Part shown: positions 1 through 10,850 of the stretch, piece after piece | Position numbering within the stretch: the first letter of the stretch is position 1 | Layout of the letters: every line of letters begins with the position of its first letter | Source of the DNA: Thinopyrum elongatum | Taxonomy: Eukaryota > Streptophyta > Magnoliopsida > Poales > Poaceae | Direction: 5' to 3' | Assembly (NCBI GenBank): GCA_011799875.1 | Contig: CM022297.1 | Location: 537,885,135-537,949,134, forward strand | Length of the DNA stretch: 64,000 bases | Translations under genes and position numbers: made by a program | The notes under the pieces: generated by a model | Seen by the model: the letters and a program-made list of their open reading frames with translations, nothing else | Databases searched by the model: none | What the model was told of the DNA's origin: nothing

Positions 1-606
1 AAGGGGAGAGAAGGAAAGAGGGGACTAGGTCTCCCCCTTCCTTCCCTCTCCTCTTTCCTTCCCCCTTGGGGAATACATGGCAGGAGGGGCACAGGGCAGG
101 GCAGGAGGCCTAGTGGCCGGCGGCCAGCCCTAGGGAGCGCCCTGGCTGCCTCCTCTCCCTCCCACCTATATATATATGAGGAGGGGGCACAACACAAGGC
201 CCCAAAACATGGTCTTAGCCGTGTGCGGCGCTCCAGTCCACCGTTTACTCCCCCGGTCATATATTTGTAGTGCTTAGGCGAAGCCCTGCGGAGATCACTT
301 CACCATCACCGTCACCATGCCGTCGTGCTGCCGGAACTCATCTACTACTTTGCCCGTCTTGCTGGATCAAGAAGGCGAGGACGTCACTGAGCTGAACGTG
401 TGCTGAACGCGGAGGTGTCGTACGTTCGGTACTTGATCGGTTGGATCGTGAAGAAGTTCGACTACATCGACCGCGTTAATAAACGTTTCCGCTTACGGTC
501 TACGAGGGTACGTAGACACACTCTCCCCTCTCGTTGCTATGCATCTCCTTGAATAGATCTTGTGTGTGTAGAATTTTTTTTGTTTTCCATGCAACGTTCC
601 CCAACA
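1..606 (+). mobile_element. 3' part of the Copia 5' LTR
   Basis: The segment ends in CA at 605-606, directly before a degenerate initiator-Met-type primer-binding site. It holds a TATA box (167-177) and an AATAAA polyadenylation-like signal (478-483), as expected for the R/U5 half of an LTR. The LTR start lies off the left edge. Confidence 0.85.
167..177 (+). promoter_or_regulatory. LTR TATA box (Copia)
   Basis: TATATATATAT lies in a pyrimidine-rich context about 440 bases before the LTR end. That position fits the promoter of BARE/Angela-type LTRs. Activity is inferred only. Confidence 0.6.
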
Positions 607-607
607 G

Positions 608-620
608 TGCATCATGAGCC
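608..620 (+). other. Degenerate primer-binding site (tRNA-iMet type)
   Basis: TGCATCATGAGCC follows the LTR end after one base. Triticeae Copia elements normally carry TGGTATCAGAGCC here, complementary to initiator tRNA-Met. This copy keeps the flanking bases but has several central mismatches, which fits an inactive element. Confidence 0.65.
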
Positions 621-1843
621 AGGTCTATGCGTAGATGATATGCACGAGTTGAACATAAAGAGTTGTGGGCGGTGATAGTCATACTGCTTACCACCAACGT
701 CTTATTTTGATTCGGCGGTATTGTAAGATGAAGCGGCCCGGACCAACCTTATATGTCCACGTACATGAGACCGGTTCCACCGACAGACATGCAACTTGTT
801 TTGCATAAAGGTGGCTGGCGGGTGTTTGTTTCTCCTACTTTAGTTGAATCGAATTTGACTACGGCCGGTCCTTGATGAAGATTAAAACAGCAAACTTGAT
901 AAATCATCGTTGTGGTTTTTGCCGTAGGTAAGAACGATTCTTGCTAGAATCCCGTAGCAGCCACATCAAACTTGCAACAACAAAGTAGAGGACGTCTAAC
1001 TTGTTTTTGCAAGGCATGTTGTGATGTGATAAGGTCAAGATGTGATGAGTTATACATTATTGTATGAGATGATCATGTTTTGTAATATCGACAACCGGTA
1101 GGAGCCTTATGGTTATCTCTTAAACTATTGTATGAAATGCAAGCGCCATGTAATTGCTTTACTTTATCGCTATGAGTTAGCAATAGTCGTAGAAACAATA
1201 GTTGGCGAGACGACCACGATGCAACGATGGAGATCAAGGTGTCGAGCCGGTGACGATGGAGATCATGACGATGCTTTGGAGATAGAGATCAAAAGCACAA
1301 GATGATGATGGCCATATCATGTCACATATTTTGATTGCATGTGATGTTTATCCTTTATGCATCTTATTTTGTTTAGAACGGCGGTAGCATTATAAGATGA
1401 TCCCTTCACTAAATTTCAAGATAAAAGTGTTCTCCCCGAGTATGCACCATTGCTACAATTCGTCGTTCGGAGACACCACGTGATGATCGGGTGTGATAGA
1501 CTCTACGTTCACATACAACGGGTGTAAGACAGATTTACACACGCGGAATACTTGGGTTAAACTTGACGAGCCTAGCATGTACAGACATGGTCTCGGAACA
1601 CTGGAGACAAAAAGGTCGAACATGAGTCATATATTAGATATGATCAACATAGAGATGTTCACCATTGATGACTACCCCATCTCACGTGATGATCGGACAT
1701 GGGTTAGTTGATTTGGATCATGTATCACTTAGATAACTTGAGGGATGTTAATTTAAGTGGGAGTTCTTTTGTAATTTGATTAATTGAACTTAAATTTATC
1801 ATGAACTTAGTCAAAATGTCTTTGCATATTATGTTGTAGATCA
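621..1843 (+). other. Copia untranslated leader
   Basis: About 1.2 kb between the primer-binding site and gag. No protein similarity could be recognised, and the few short reading frames look like chance. Long leaders are usual in this Copia group. No further structure seen. Confidence 0.6.
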
Positions 1844-4800
1844 ATAGCTCACGATGTAGCTCCCTCTTTTTGATACGGTCCTAGAGAAAACTAAGTTGAA
1901 AGATGATGGTAGCAATAATGCGGACTGGGTCCGTGATCTGAGGATTATCCTCATTGCTCCATAGAAGAATTATGTCCTTGATGCACCGCTAGGTGACAGA
2001 ACTGTTGCAAGAGCTGATGCTGACGTTATGAGCGTTTGGCAAGCTCGATATGATGACTACTTGATAGTTTAGTGCGCCATGCTTTACGGCTTAGAATCGG
2101 GGCTCCAAAGACGTTTTGAACGCCATGGAACATATGAGATGTTCCAAGAGCTGAAATTGGTATTTCAGGCTCATGCCCGTGTTTAGAGGTATGAGACCAC
2201 TGACAAGTACTTTGCCTACAAGATGGAGGAGAATAGCTCAACCAGTGAGCATGTGCTCAGAATGTCTGGTTACTACAATCGCTTGAATCAAGTGGGAGTT
2301 AATCTTCGAGATAAGATAGTGATTGACAGATTTCTCCAGTCACTACCACCAAGCTACTAGAGTTTCGTGATGAACTATAAATATGCAAGGGATGACGAAA
2401 ATGATTCCCAAAGCTCTTTGCGATGTTGAATCTGCGGATGTAGAAATCAAGAAGGAGCATCAAGTGTTGATGGTTAACAAGACCACTAGTTTCAAGAAAA
2501 AGGGCAAGGGAAAGAAAGGGAACTTCAAGAAGAATATCAAGCAAGTTGCCACTCCCGAGAAGAAGCCCAAAGCTAGACCAAGCCTGAAACTGAGTGCTTC
2601 TACTGCAAAGAAAATGGTTAATAGAAGCGGAACTTCCCCAAATATTTGGCGGATAAGAAGGATGGCAAAGTGAACGAAGATATATTTGATATACATGTTA
2701 TTGATGTGTTCCTTACTAGTGCTCTTAGTAGCCCCTGGGTATTTGATACCGTTCAGTTGCTAAGATTCGTAACTTGAAACAGAAGTTGCAGAATAAACGG
2801 AGACTAGTTAAGGGTGAGGTGACGATGTGTGTTGGAAGTGGTTCCAAGATTGATATGATCATCATCGCACACTTCCTATACTTTCGGGATTAGTGTTGAA
2901 CCTAAATAAATGTTATTTGGTGTTTGCGTTGAGCATGAACAAGATTGGATCGTGTTTATTGCAATACGGTTATTCATTTAAGTCAGTGAATAATTGTTGT
3001 TCTGCTTACATGAATAAAACCTTCTATGGTCATACACCCAATGTAAATGGTTTATTGAATCTCGATCGTAGTGATACACATATTCATAATATTGACGCAA
3101 AAAGATGCAAAGTTGATAATTATAATGCAACATACTTGTGGCACTGCCGTTTAGGTCATATTGGTGTAAAGCGCATGAAGAAACTCCATGCGGATGGACT
3201 TTTGGAATCACTTGATTATGAATTATTTGATACTTGCGAACCATGCCTCATGGGCAAGATGACTAAAACTCTGTTCTCCAGAACAATGGAGCGAGCTAAT
3301 GAGTTTTTGGAAATAATACATACCAATGTATGCGGTCCGATGAGTGTTGAAGCACGTGGCGGGTATCGTTATTTTCTCACCTTCACAGATGATTTGAGTA
3401 GGTATGGGTATATCTACTTGATGAAACACAAGTCTGAAACATTTGAAAAGTTCAAAGAATTTCAGAGTGAAGTAGAGAATCATCGTAACAAGAAAATAAA
3501 GTTTCTACGATCTGATCGCGGAGGCGAATATTTGAGTTACGACTTTGGCCTTCATTTAAAACAATGTGGAATAGTTTCACAACTCACGCCACCTGGAACA
3601 CCACAGCGTATAATGGTGTGTCCGAACGTCGTAACCGTACTCTATTGGATATGGTGCGTTCTATGATGTCTCTTAGCGATTTGCCTTTATCGTTTTGGGG
3701 TTATGCATTAGAGACAGCTGCATTCACGTTAAATAGGGCACCGTCTAAATCCGTTGAGACGACACCGTATGAACTATGGTTTGGCAAGAAACCAAAGCTA
3801 TCGTTTCTTAAAGTTTGGGGTTGCGACACTTATGTCAAAAGGCTTCAGCCTAATAAGCTCGAACCCAAGTCAGAGAAGTGCATCTTCATAGGATACCCAA
3901 AAGGAACTATTGGGTACACCTTCTACTACAGATCCGAAGGCAAGATCTTTGTTGCTAAGAATGGGTCCTTTCTTGAGAAGGAGTTTCTCTCGAAAGAAGT
4001 GAGTGGGAGGAAAGTAGAACTTGATGAGGTAATTGTACCTTCTCTCGAATTGGAAAGTGGCTCATCAGAGAAAATTGTTCCCGTGATGCCTACACCAACT
4101 AGAGAAAAAGCTAATGATGATGATCATGAAACTTTGGATTAAGTTACTACTGAACATCGAAGGTCGACCAGAACACGTACCGCAGCAGAGTGGTATGGTA
4201 ATCATGTCCTGGAAGTCATGTTGTTAGACAACGGCGAACCTTCGAACTATGAAGAAGCTATGATGAGCCCAGATTCCGAAAAATGGCTTGAGGCCAGGAG
4301 ATCTGAGATAGGATCCATGTATGAGAACAAAGTGTGGAATTTGGTGGACTTGCCCGATGATCGGCAAGCCATTGAGAATAAATGGGTCTTCAAGAGGAAT
4401 ACAGACGCTGATGGTAATGTTACTATCTACAAAGCTCGACTTGTGGCAAAAGGTTTTCGACAAGTTCAAGGAGTTGACTACGATGAGACTTTCTCACCCG
4501 TATCGATGCTTAAGTCTGTCCGAATCATGTTAGCAATTGCCGCATTTTATATGAATTTGGCAAATGGATGTCAAAACTGCATTCCTTAATGGATTTCTGA
4601 AAGAAGAGTTGTATATGATGCAACCAGAAGGTTTTGTTGATCCTAAAGGTTCTAACAAAGTGTGCAAGCTCGAGCGATCCATCTATGGACTGGTGCAAGC
4701 ATCTCAGAGTTGGAATATACACTTTGATGAAGTGATCAAAGCATATGGTTTTATACAGCCTTATGGTGAAGCCTGTATTTACAAGAAAGTGAGTGGGAGC

Positions 4801-5511
4801 TCTGTAGCATTTCTGATATTATATGTGGATGACATATTGTTGATTGGAAATGATATAGAATTTCTGGATAGCATAAAAGGATACTTGAATAAGAATTTTT
4901 CAATAAAAGACCTCGGTGAAGCTGCTTATATATTGGGCATCAAAATCTATAGAGATAGATCAAGACGCTTAATAGGACTTTCACAAAGCACATACCTTGA
5001 GAAAGTTTTGAAGAAGTTCAAATTGGATCAGTCAAAGAAAGGGTTTTTGCCTATGTTACAAGGTGTGAAGTTGAGTCAGAATCAAAGCCCGACCACTGCA
5101 GAAGATAGAGAGAAAATGAAAGTCATTCCCTATGCCTCAGCCATAGGTTCTATACGATATGCCATGCTGTGTACCAGACCTGATATGTGCCTTGCCATAA
5201 GTCTGGCAAGGGGGTACAAGAGTGATCCAGGAGTGGATCACTTGACAGCGGTCAAAAATTAACCTTAGAGGAATAAGGAAATGTTTCTCGGTTATGGAGG
5301 TGATAAAGAGTTCGTCGTAAAGGGTTACGTCAATGCAAGCTTTATCACTAATCCAGATGACTCTTGGTCTCAATCTGGATACGTATTGAACATCAGAGAA
5401 ATTAGCTACAGTAGCTCTGTGCAGAGCATTGTAGACATATAAATTTGCAAAGTACACACGGATCTGAATGTTGCAGACTCGTTGACTAAAACCTCTCTCA
5501 TAAGCAAAACA
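1844..5511 (+). pseudogene. Copia gag-pol, broken
   Basis: Gag-like sequence occupies about 1844-2560, with a start that reads ATA instead of ATG at 1844, followed by a damaged zinc-knuckle region near 2590 and a protease trace near 2735. The GAG-pre-integrase zinc finger (H-H-C-C) is at about 3139-3250 and the integrase core at about 3320-3760. Reverse transcriptase runs from about 4218 to 5000 and keeps the YVDDI motif (near 4822). RNase H after 5262 is badly shortened. Frame changes occur near 3595 and 4555, with in-frame stops at 4140 and elsewhere. The first integrase catalytic Asp reads Asn (HTNVCGP near 3320), while the second Asp (SDRGGEY) and the Glu (GVSERRN) remain. The product would be a reverse transcriptase/integrase polyprotein; this copy cannot make it. 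Confidence 0.88.
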
Positions 5512-5526
5512 TGATCATATCTTGGA

Positions 5527-5770
5527 ACTCTTTGAGTGTTAATCACATGGTGATGTGAACTAGATTATTGACTCTAGTAAACTCTTTGGGTCTTAATCAC
5601 ATAGCGATGTTAACTAGATTATTGACTCTAGTAAACTCTTTGGGTGTTAATCACATGGCATTGTGAACTGGATTATTGACTCTAGTAAACTCTTTCGGTG
5701 TTAATCACATGGCGATGTGAACTATGAGTGTTAATCACATGGCGATGTGGACTAGATTACTAACTCTAGT
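5527..5770 (+). repeat. 54-bp tandem repeat upstream of the Copia polypurine tract
   Basis: A unit beginning ACTCTTTGRGTGTTAATCAC recurs at 5527, 5581, 5635 and 5689, a constant 54-base spacing, followed by a partial, rearranged copy. It lies between the RNase H remnant and the polypurine tract (GCAAGTGGGAGAC, ending 5783). Each unit contains the segment ACTAGATTATTGACTCTAGT, itself partly palindromic. Confidence 0.85.
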
Positions 5771-5783
5771 GCAAGTGGGAGAC

Positions 5784-6500
5784 TGATGGAAATATGCCCT
5801 AGAGGCAATAATAAAATGGTTATTATTATATTTCCTTAATCATGATAAAGGTTTATTATTCATGCTAGAATTGTATTGGCCAGAAACTTAAATACATGTG
5901 TGAATACATAAACAAATACCGTGTCCCTAGTGAGCCTCTACTAGACTAGCTCGTTGATCAAAGATGGTTAAGGTTTCCTAAACATAGACATGAGTTGTCA
6001 TTTGATAACGGGATCATATCATTAGGAGAATCATATGACGGACAAGACCCATCCGTTAGCTTAGTATTTGATTGTGCAGTTTATTGCTATTGCTTTCTTG
6101 ATGTCAAATACATATTCCTTTGACTATGAGCATGCAACTCCCGGATACCGGAGGAATGCCTTGTGTGCTATCAAACGTCACAACGTAACTGGGTGATCAT
6201 AAAGATGCTCTACAGGTATCTACGAAGGTGTTTGTTGAGTTGGCATGGATCGAGATCAGGATTTGTCACTCCGAGTATCGGAGAGGTATCTCTTGGCCCT
6301 CTCGGTAATACACATCATAAGAAGCCTTGCAAGCAAATGACTAATGAGTTAGTTACGAGATGATGTATTACAAAACAAGTAAAGAGACTTGCCATTAACG
6401 AGATTGAACTAGATATAGAGATACTGACGATCGAATCTCGGGCAAGTAACATACCGATAGACAAAGGGAATTGTGTATGTTGTCATAACGGTTCGACCGA
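5784..6500 (+). mobile_element. Copia 3' LTR, truncated
   Basis: It begins TGATGGAAATATGCCC immediately after the polypurine tract. Normal LTRs of this type exceed 1.5 kb, but similarity stops at 6500, where a new sequence starting TGTCGTGCGAACGG follows. The rest of the LTR was lost or displaced by that insertion. Confidence 0.8.
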
Positions 6501-7606
6501 TGTCGTGCGAACGGATCTGACAGTAGAAATGAGGGGTATGTAGGGGTGGGCAGAGTCTAGCTACGGCGAGGTTGTACACTCGAATTTACGAGTTCAGGCC
6601 CCTCGCGGAGGAGGTAACAGCCCTACGTCTCGGTGCTGCGGAGGCTTTGTTGATTGGAGTGTTAAGTTACAGGGGGTTCGAACCCTTGTGCCAGAGGGGA
6701 GGGGTGGCTTAAATATAGTACGCCGACCCCTCGCAGTCCTCAGTTACGCAAGGGTTCAATGAGTGAGTAAAGTCACGAACGTTACTGGTAACACCCATGT
6801 TTAGTGAACGCCCGACCGTTGCTATCCAGGGGTGACTCTAGATCTTCTGTCCTTCGAATGAATTCTTGTACTCCGAGTGCATAACATCGGTCGAGTGGAA
6901 GTGGGGTATCCGAGTGGATCTTCTTGTCGAGTGGGTTGCACTCTATGATGATTCCAGTCGGTATCTTCTTTCTATCTTTGTAGGCCCCTGGCCTCTTGTG
7001 TATTGTCCTTGGGCAGGGTATGTAGGTCAGGTCTAGGACCCTACCCTAGGTACATGTCATCATCATTAGCCCCCGAATGGATTGAGGACCGAGTGAAGAA
7101 GGATGAAAGCTGACTTCGGCCCAACTCAATGTCTCGGAGACACTTTTTAGGGATCTGAAAGTAGCTTAGTTGTTAAATCCTCCCTCAGTCGCCTTGATCG
7201 ATTCTGGCTGCTTGAGTATCCGAGTGAAAACAAATAGTAGAGCACCAAATGGACTGGATCTGGATATCTCTGATGCATTCGATTGATTTATTGGACCCGG
7301 ATTCTTCGGGATTTCGAAATTTGGAGAAGCGTGTGGGCCGGCCGCAGCGCGGTAAGTGGGGCAAGTGGGGATGGACTCCTCGATCTTTGCTCTGCCTTTT
7401 TCGCCACGTATTGGGCCGGCGCCGATCGTGGGATGCGCTGAGATTGCGCGGACCCACAGGTCAGTCACTCGGACGCGCGGGTATAAAAGTCAACGCTGCC
7501 GAGGCGTGCAACAGTGCCATCTGCTTTTCCCCTTTCTTCCTCGGCTCTCTGCTTCTCTTCCCTCAGCATAGCGCCGATCCGCTCGTTCCTGTCGGCCACC
7601 GCGGAG
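6501..7606 (+). mobile_element. LTR-like sequence and leader of an unidentified retroelement
   Basis: The segment opens with TG at the exact point where the Copia LTR breaks off, preceded by ACCGA, as expected for a new LTR insertion. It resembles Triticeae Gypsy-type LTR text (the run near 6590-6630 around 'caggcccctcgcgg'), but I cannot name the family or place its right LTR border. A TATAAAAG box (7482-7489) lies 118 bases before the downstream gene. No coding sequence is recognised before 7607. Confidence 0.45.
7482..7489 (+). promoter_or_regulatory. TATA box upstream of the PF04195-like gene
   Basis: TATAAAAG in a GC-rich context, followed by a pyrimidine-rich stretch and then ATG at 7607. 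Spacing and composition fit a plant core promoter. Function is inferred. Confidence 0.5.
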
Positions 7607-8632
7607 ATGGCGAAGGACAAGACGAAGGTCCTCGAGCGCACCAAGAAGGTGGCCAAGGGCAAGAAGGGGTCGAGCTCGTGGTCTGCTCTGCCTTCGGGTT
7701 GAATCTAGGACAATTGGATCCCCTCGTCGGTCACGGCAGAAGATTTGGAGGGGCTTGTCGCCGACGGCCTGCTAGCACCCGGATCTTGGAGGTTGTCGGA
7801 AGGGGAATTCGATCCTGCGCCGCACGACGGCGAGCGGGTTCTTCTTCTGACCCATGTGGAAAGAGGTTTCTCTCTGCCTCTGCATCCATTCTTCCGCGGT
7901 TTCTTGAACTTCTTTGGCGCATAAATCCACCATTTTCCTCCGAACACCATATCATATCTTTCTGCCTTTGTTTCAATGTGCGAAAACTTCCTGGGGTGTT
8001 ATCCTCATTGGGGTATGTTCAAACATAATTTCACCTGTCGATCCCATTCGGTTAAGAGAGCCAACCCGAGTGACGAGAAAACCCACGTGATCCAGATGTG
8101 TGGGGGTTTAGGTGTTCAGATGAGGGGTAGAAGCGCTTTCCCTTCTATGACTTTTCCCGAGTCAGTTAGAGGGTGGCAGTCGACTTGGTTCTACTGCAGA
8201 GACGTTTCGACTCCTGGTGCGTCGACTGGCCTTCCCCCTTTCTCTCTGGAGAGACTCCGCGCTCCCTGTTCGTTGACCGTGGAAGAGGAGGAAAAGGGCG
8301 AGGTGGCCATCTTGGTTGAAGCAGTAGTTGTGCTGATCCGGGGAGGAGTTATGGGCCTGGATTTGCTGGAGGTGTTTCTCAGTCGGCGCATCCAGCCTCT
8401 GCAAGCACAAGACCATCCTATGTGGCTATACTCGGGAGCAGACGACACCTCCAGGACACATCCAGAAGAGGTCAACAAAGATACCGTGGCTCAGTGGCTT
8501 AGGAGCATCACTGGAGCCCGAGATAACCCACACGGGGCCAAGAAAATTCTGCCTTTCGATGCTGAGCATCATCCAGGAGAGGTGAAGCATAATTTATCGA
8601 GTGAATCATTTCTGTTTTCAATACGTAGTTGA
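7607..8632 (+). pseudogene. Putative gypsy-type transposon protein (PF04195-like), broken
   Basis: One reading frame runs from ATG 7607 through about 340 codons, interrupted by stops at 7700 (Trp to TGA), 7706 (Lys to TAG) and near 7921 (Gln to TAA). The product starts with a Lys-rich segment, followed by a domain I recognise from grass 'putative gypsy type transposon' proteins, with motifs such as PLHPFFRGFLNFFG and the segment CENFLGCYPHWGMF. The function of that domain is unknown. A GT-AG intron probably starts at about 8580 (GAG then GTGAAG) and ends at about 8670 (CACTGCAG), after which coding sequence resumes briefly until cut at 8709 by an LTR fragment. The three point-nonsense changes make this an old remnant. 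Confidence 0.6.
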
Positions 8633-8709
8633 ATTGGAACCCGACTGATTCTGAAATCTGTACACTGCAGGCTTTTACGAAGATGTACTCGCCCGTGCCG
8701 AACGGAGGA

Positions 8710-9222
8710 TGATGTCTACTACGCAACCTTCTTCTTGTAGACTCGTGTTGGGCCTCCAAGCGCAGAGTTTTGTAGGACAGTAGCAAATTTCCCTCAAGTG
8801 GATGACCTAAGGTTTATCAATCCGTGGGAGGCGTAGGATGAAGATGGTCTCTCTCAAACAACCCTGCAACCAAATAACAAAGAGTCTCTTTTGTCCCCAA
8901 CACACCCAATACAATGGTAAATTGTATAGGTGCACTAGTTCGGCGAAGAGATGGTGATACAAGCGTAATATGGATAGTAGATATAGGTTTTTGTAATCTG
9001 AAAATATAAAAACAGCAAGGTAACTAGTAGCAAAGGTGAGCGAAAATGGTATTGCAGTGCTTGGAAACAAGGCCTAGGGTTCATACTTTCACTAGTGCAT
9101 GTTCTCTCAACAATGATAACATAATTAGATCATATGGCAATCCCTCAATGTGCGACTAAAGTCACTCCAAAGTTCCTATCGCGGAGAACATAAGATGAAA
9201 TTGCTTGTGGGGTACGAAACCA
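8710..9222 (-). mobile_element. Gypsy LTR fragment, reverse orientation (part 1)
   Basis: Read on the minus strand, this is the terminal part of an LTR ending in ...GACATCA at 8710. It is split at 9222 by the Athila-type element and resumes at 34936. Sequence on the two sides joins without loss once one copy of the 5-bp duplication AACCA is removed. The rest of the LTR beyond 34986 is missing. Confidence 0.6.
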
Positions 9223-10744
9223 TGATGCGTCCATTTTGCGTCATGCTTTTATATTGATATTTATTGCATTATGGGCTGTTATTATACATTATAGCACAAT
9301 ACTTATGCCTTTTCACTCTTATTTTACAAAGTTTACATGAAGAGGGAGAATGCCGGCAGCTGGAATTCTGGGCTGGAAAAGGAGCAAATATTAGAGACCT
9401 ATTCTGCACAGCTCCAAAAGTCCCGAAACTTCACGGAGAGTCATTATGGAATTAATAAAAAATATTGGGCGAAGAAAGCACCAGAGGGGGGCCACCAGCC
9501 ATCCACAAGGGTGGGGGACGTGCCCTACCCCCCTGGGCGCGCCCCCTGCCTTGTGGGCCACCTGGCAGGCCCCCGATGCCATCTTCTGCTATATGGTGTG
9601 TTTTGACCTGGAAAAAATCAGAAGGAAGCTTTCGGGACGAAGCACCGCTGTCTTGAGGCGGAACCTGGCCAGAACCAATCTAGGGCTCCGGCGGAGCTGT
9701 TCTGCCAGGGAAACATCCCTCCGGGAGGGGGAAATCATCGCCATCGTCATCACCATTGATCCTCTCATTGAGAGGGGGTCCATCAACATCAACATCTTCA
9801 CCAGCACCATCTCCTCTCAAACCCTAGTTCATCTCTTGTATCCGATCTTTGTCTCAAAACCTCAGATTGGTACTTGTGGGTTGCTAGTAGTGTTGATTAC
9901 TCCTTGTAGTTGATGCTAGTTGGTTTATTCGGTGGAAGATCATATGTTTAGATACTTAATGATAATTAATACTCGTCTGATTATGAACATGAATATTCTT
10001 TGTGAGTAGTTACGTTTGTTCCTGAGGACATGCGAGAAGTCTTGTTATAAGTAATCATGTGAATTTGGTATTCGTTCGATATTTTGATAAGATGTATGTT
10101 GTCTTTCCTCTAGTGGTGTTATGTGAACGTCAACTACATGACACTTCACCATGATTTGGGCATAGGGGAAGGCATTGAGAAGTAGTAAGTAGATGATGGG
10201 TTGCTAGAGTGACAGAAGGTTAAACCCTAGTTTATGCGTTGCTTCGTAAGGGGCTGATTTGGATCCATATGTTTCATGCTATGGTTAGGTTTACCTTAAC
10301 TCTTCTTTCGTAGTTGCGGATGCTTGTGAGAGGGGTTAATCATAAGTGGGAGGCTTGTCCAAGGAAGCGCAGCACCCAAGCACCGGTCCACCCACATATC
10401 AAATTAACAAAGTAACGAACGCGAAACATATGAGCTTGATGAAAACTAGCTTGACAATAATTCCCATGTGTCCTCGGGAGCGCTTTGCTTTATATAACAG
10501 TTCGTCCAGGCTTGTCCTTTGCTACAAAAAGGATTGGCCCACCTTGCTGCACCTTGTTTACTTTTTTTACTTGTTACCCGTTACAAATTATCTTATCACA
10601 CAACTATCTGTTACCGATAATTTCAGTGCTTGCGGAGAATACCTTGCTGAAAACCGCTTGTCATTTCCTTCTGCTCCTCGTTGGGTTCGACACTCTTACT
10701 TACCAAAAGGACTACGATAGATCCCCTATACTCGTGGGTCATCA
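9223..10744 (+). mobile_element. 5' LTR of the Athila-type element
   Basis: It starts TGATGCGTCCATTTTGCG and ends GGGTCATCA. The right-hand partner begins at 17989 with TGATACGTCC and ends at 34935 with the same GGGTCATCA. A GC-rich near-palindrome around 9505-9570 lies in the presumed leader part. Confidence 0.9.
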
Positions 10745-10755
10745 AGACTCTTTTC

Positions 10756-10773
10756 TGGCGCCGTTGCCGGGGA
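10756..10773 (+). other. Primer-binding site, tRNA-Asp
   Basis: TGGCGCCGTTGCCGGGGA is complementary to the 3' end of plant tRNA-Asp, the usual primer of Athila-clade elements. It lies 11 bases after the 5' LTR. Confidence 0.9.
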
Positions 10774-10850
10774 GTGAAGCGCCTTTGGTAAGTGGAATTT
10801 GGTAAGGAAACATTTATATAGTGTGCTGAAATTTACTGTCACTTGTTACT

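Larger units (their letters stand above)
1..6500 (+). mobile_element. Copia LTR retrotransposon (Angela/WIS/BARE type), truncated both sides
   Basis: Order on the plus strand is LTR end, primer-binding site, leader, gag, protease, integrase, reverse transcriptase/RNase H, tandem repeat, polypurine tract, LTR start. Integrase before reverse transcriptase is the Copia (Pseudoviridae) order. The 3' LTR opening TGATGGAAATATGCCCTAGA matches what I remember of Triticeae Angela/WIS elements. The left LTR keeps only its last 606 bases in this window and the right LTR only its first 717 bases, so the two copies share no aligned segment and cannot be dated against each other. The coding region has many stops and frameshifts, so the element is defective. 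Classification as Copia is secure; the family name is recollection. Confidence 0.9.

Noticed and set aside
7249..8028. 259-codon open frame overlapping the PF04195-like gene
   Set aside because: Out of frame with recognisable domain sequence; composition is a GC-rich shadow of the broken gene.
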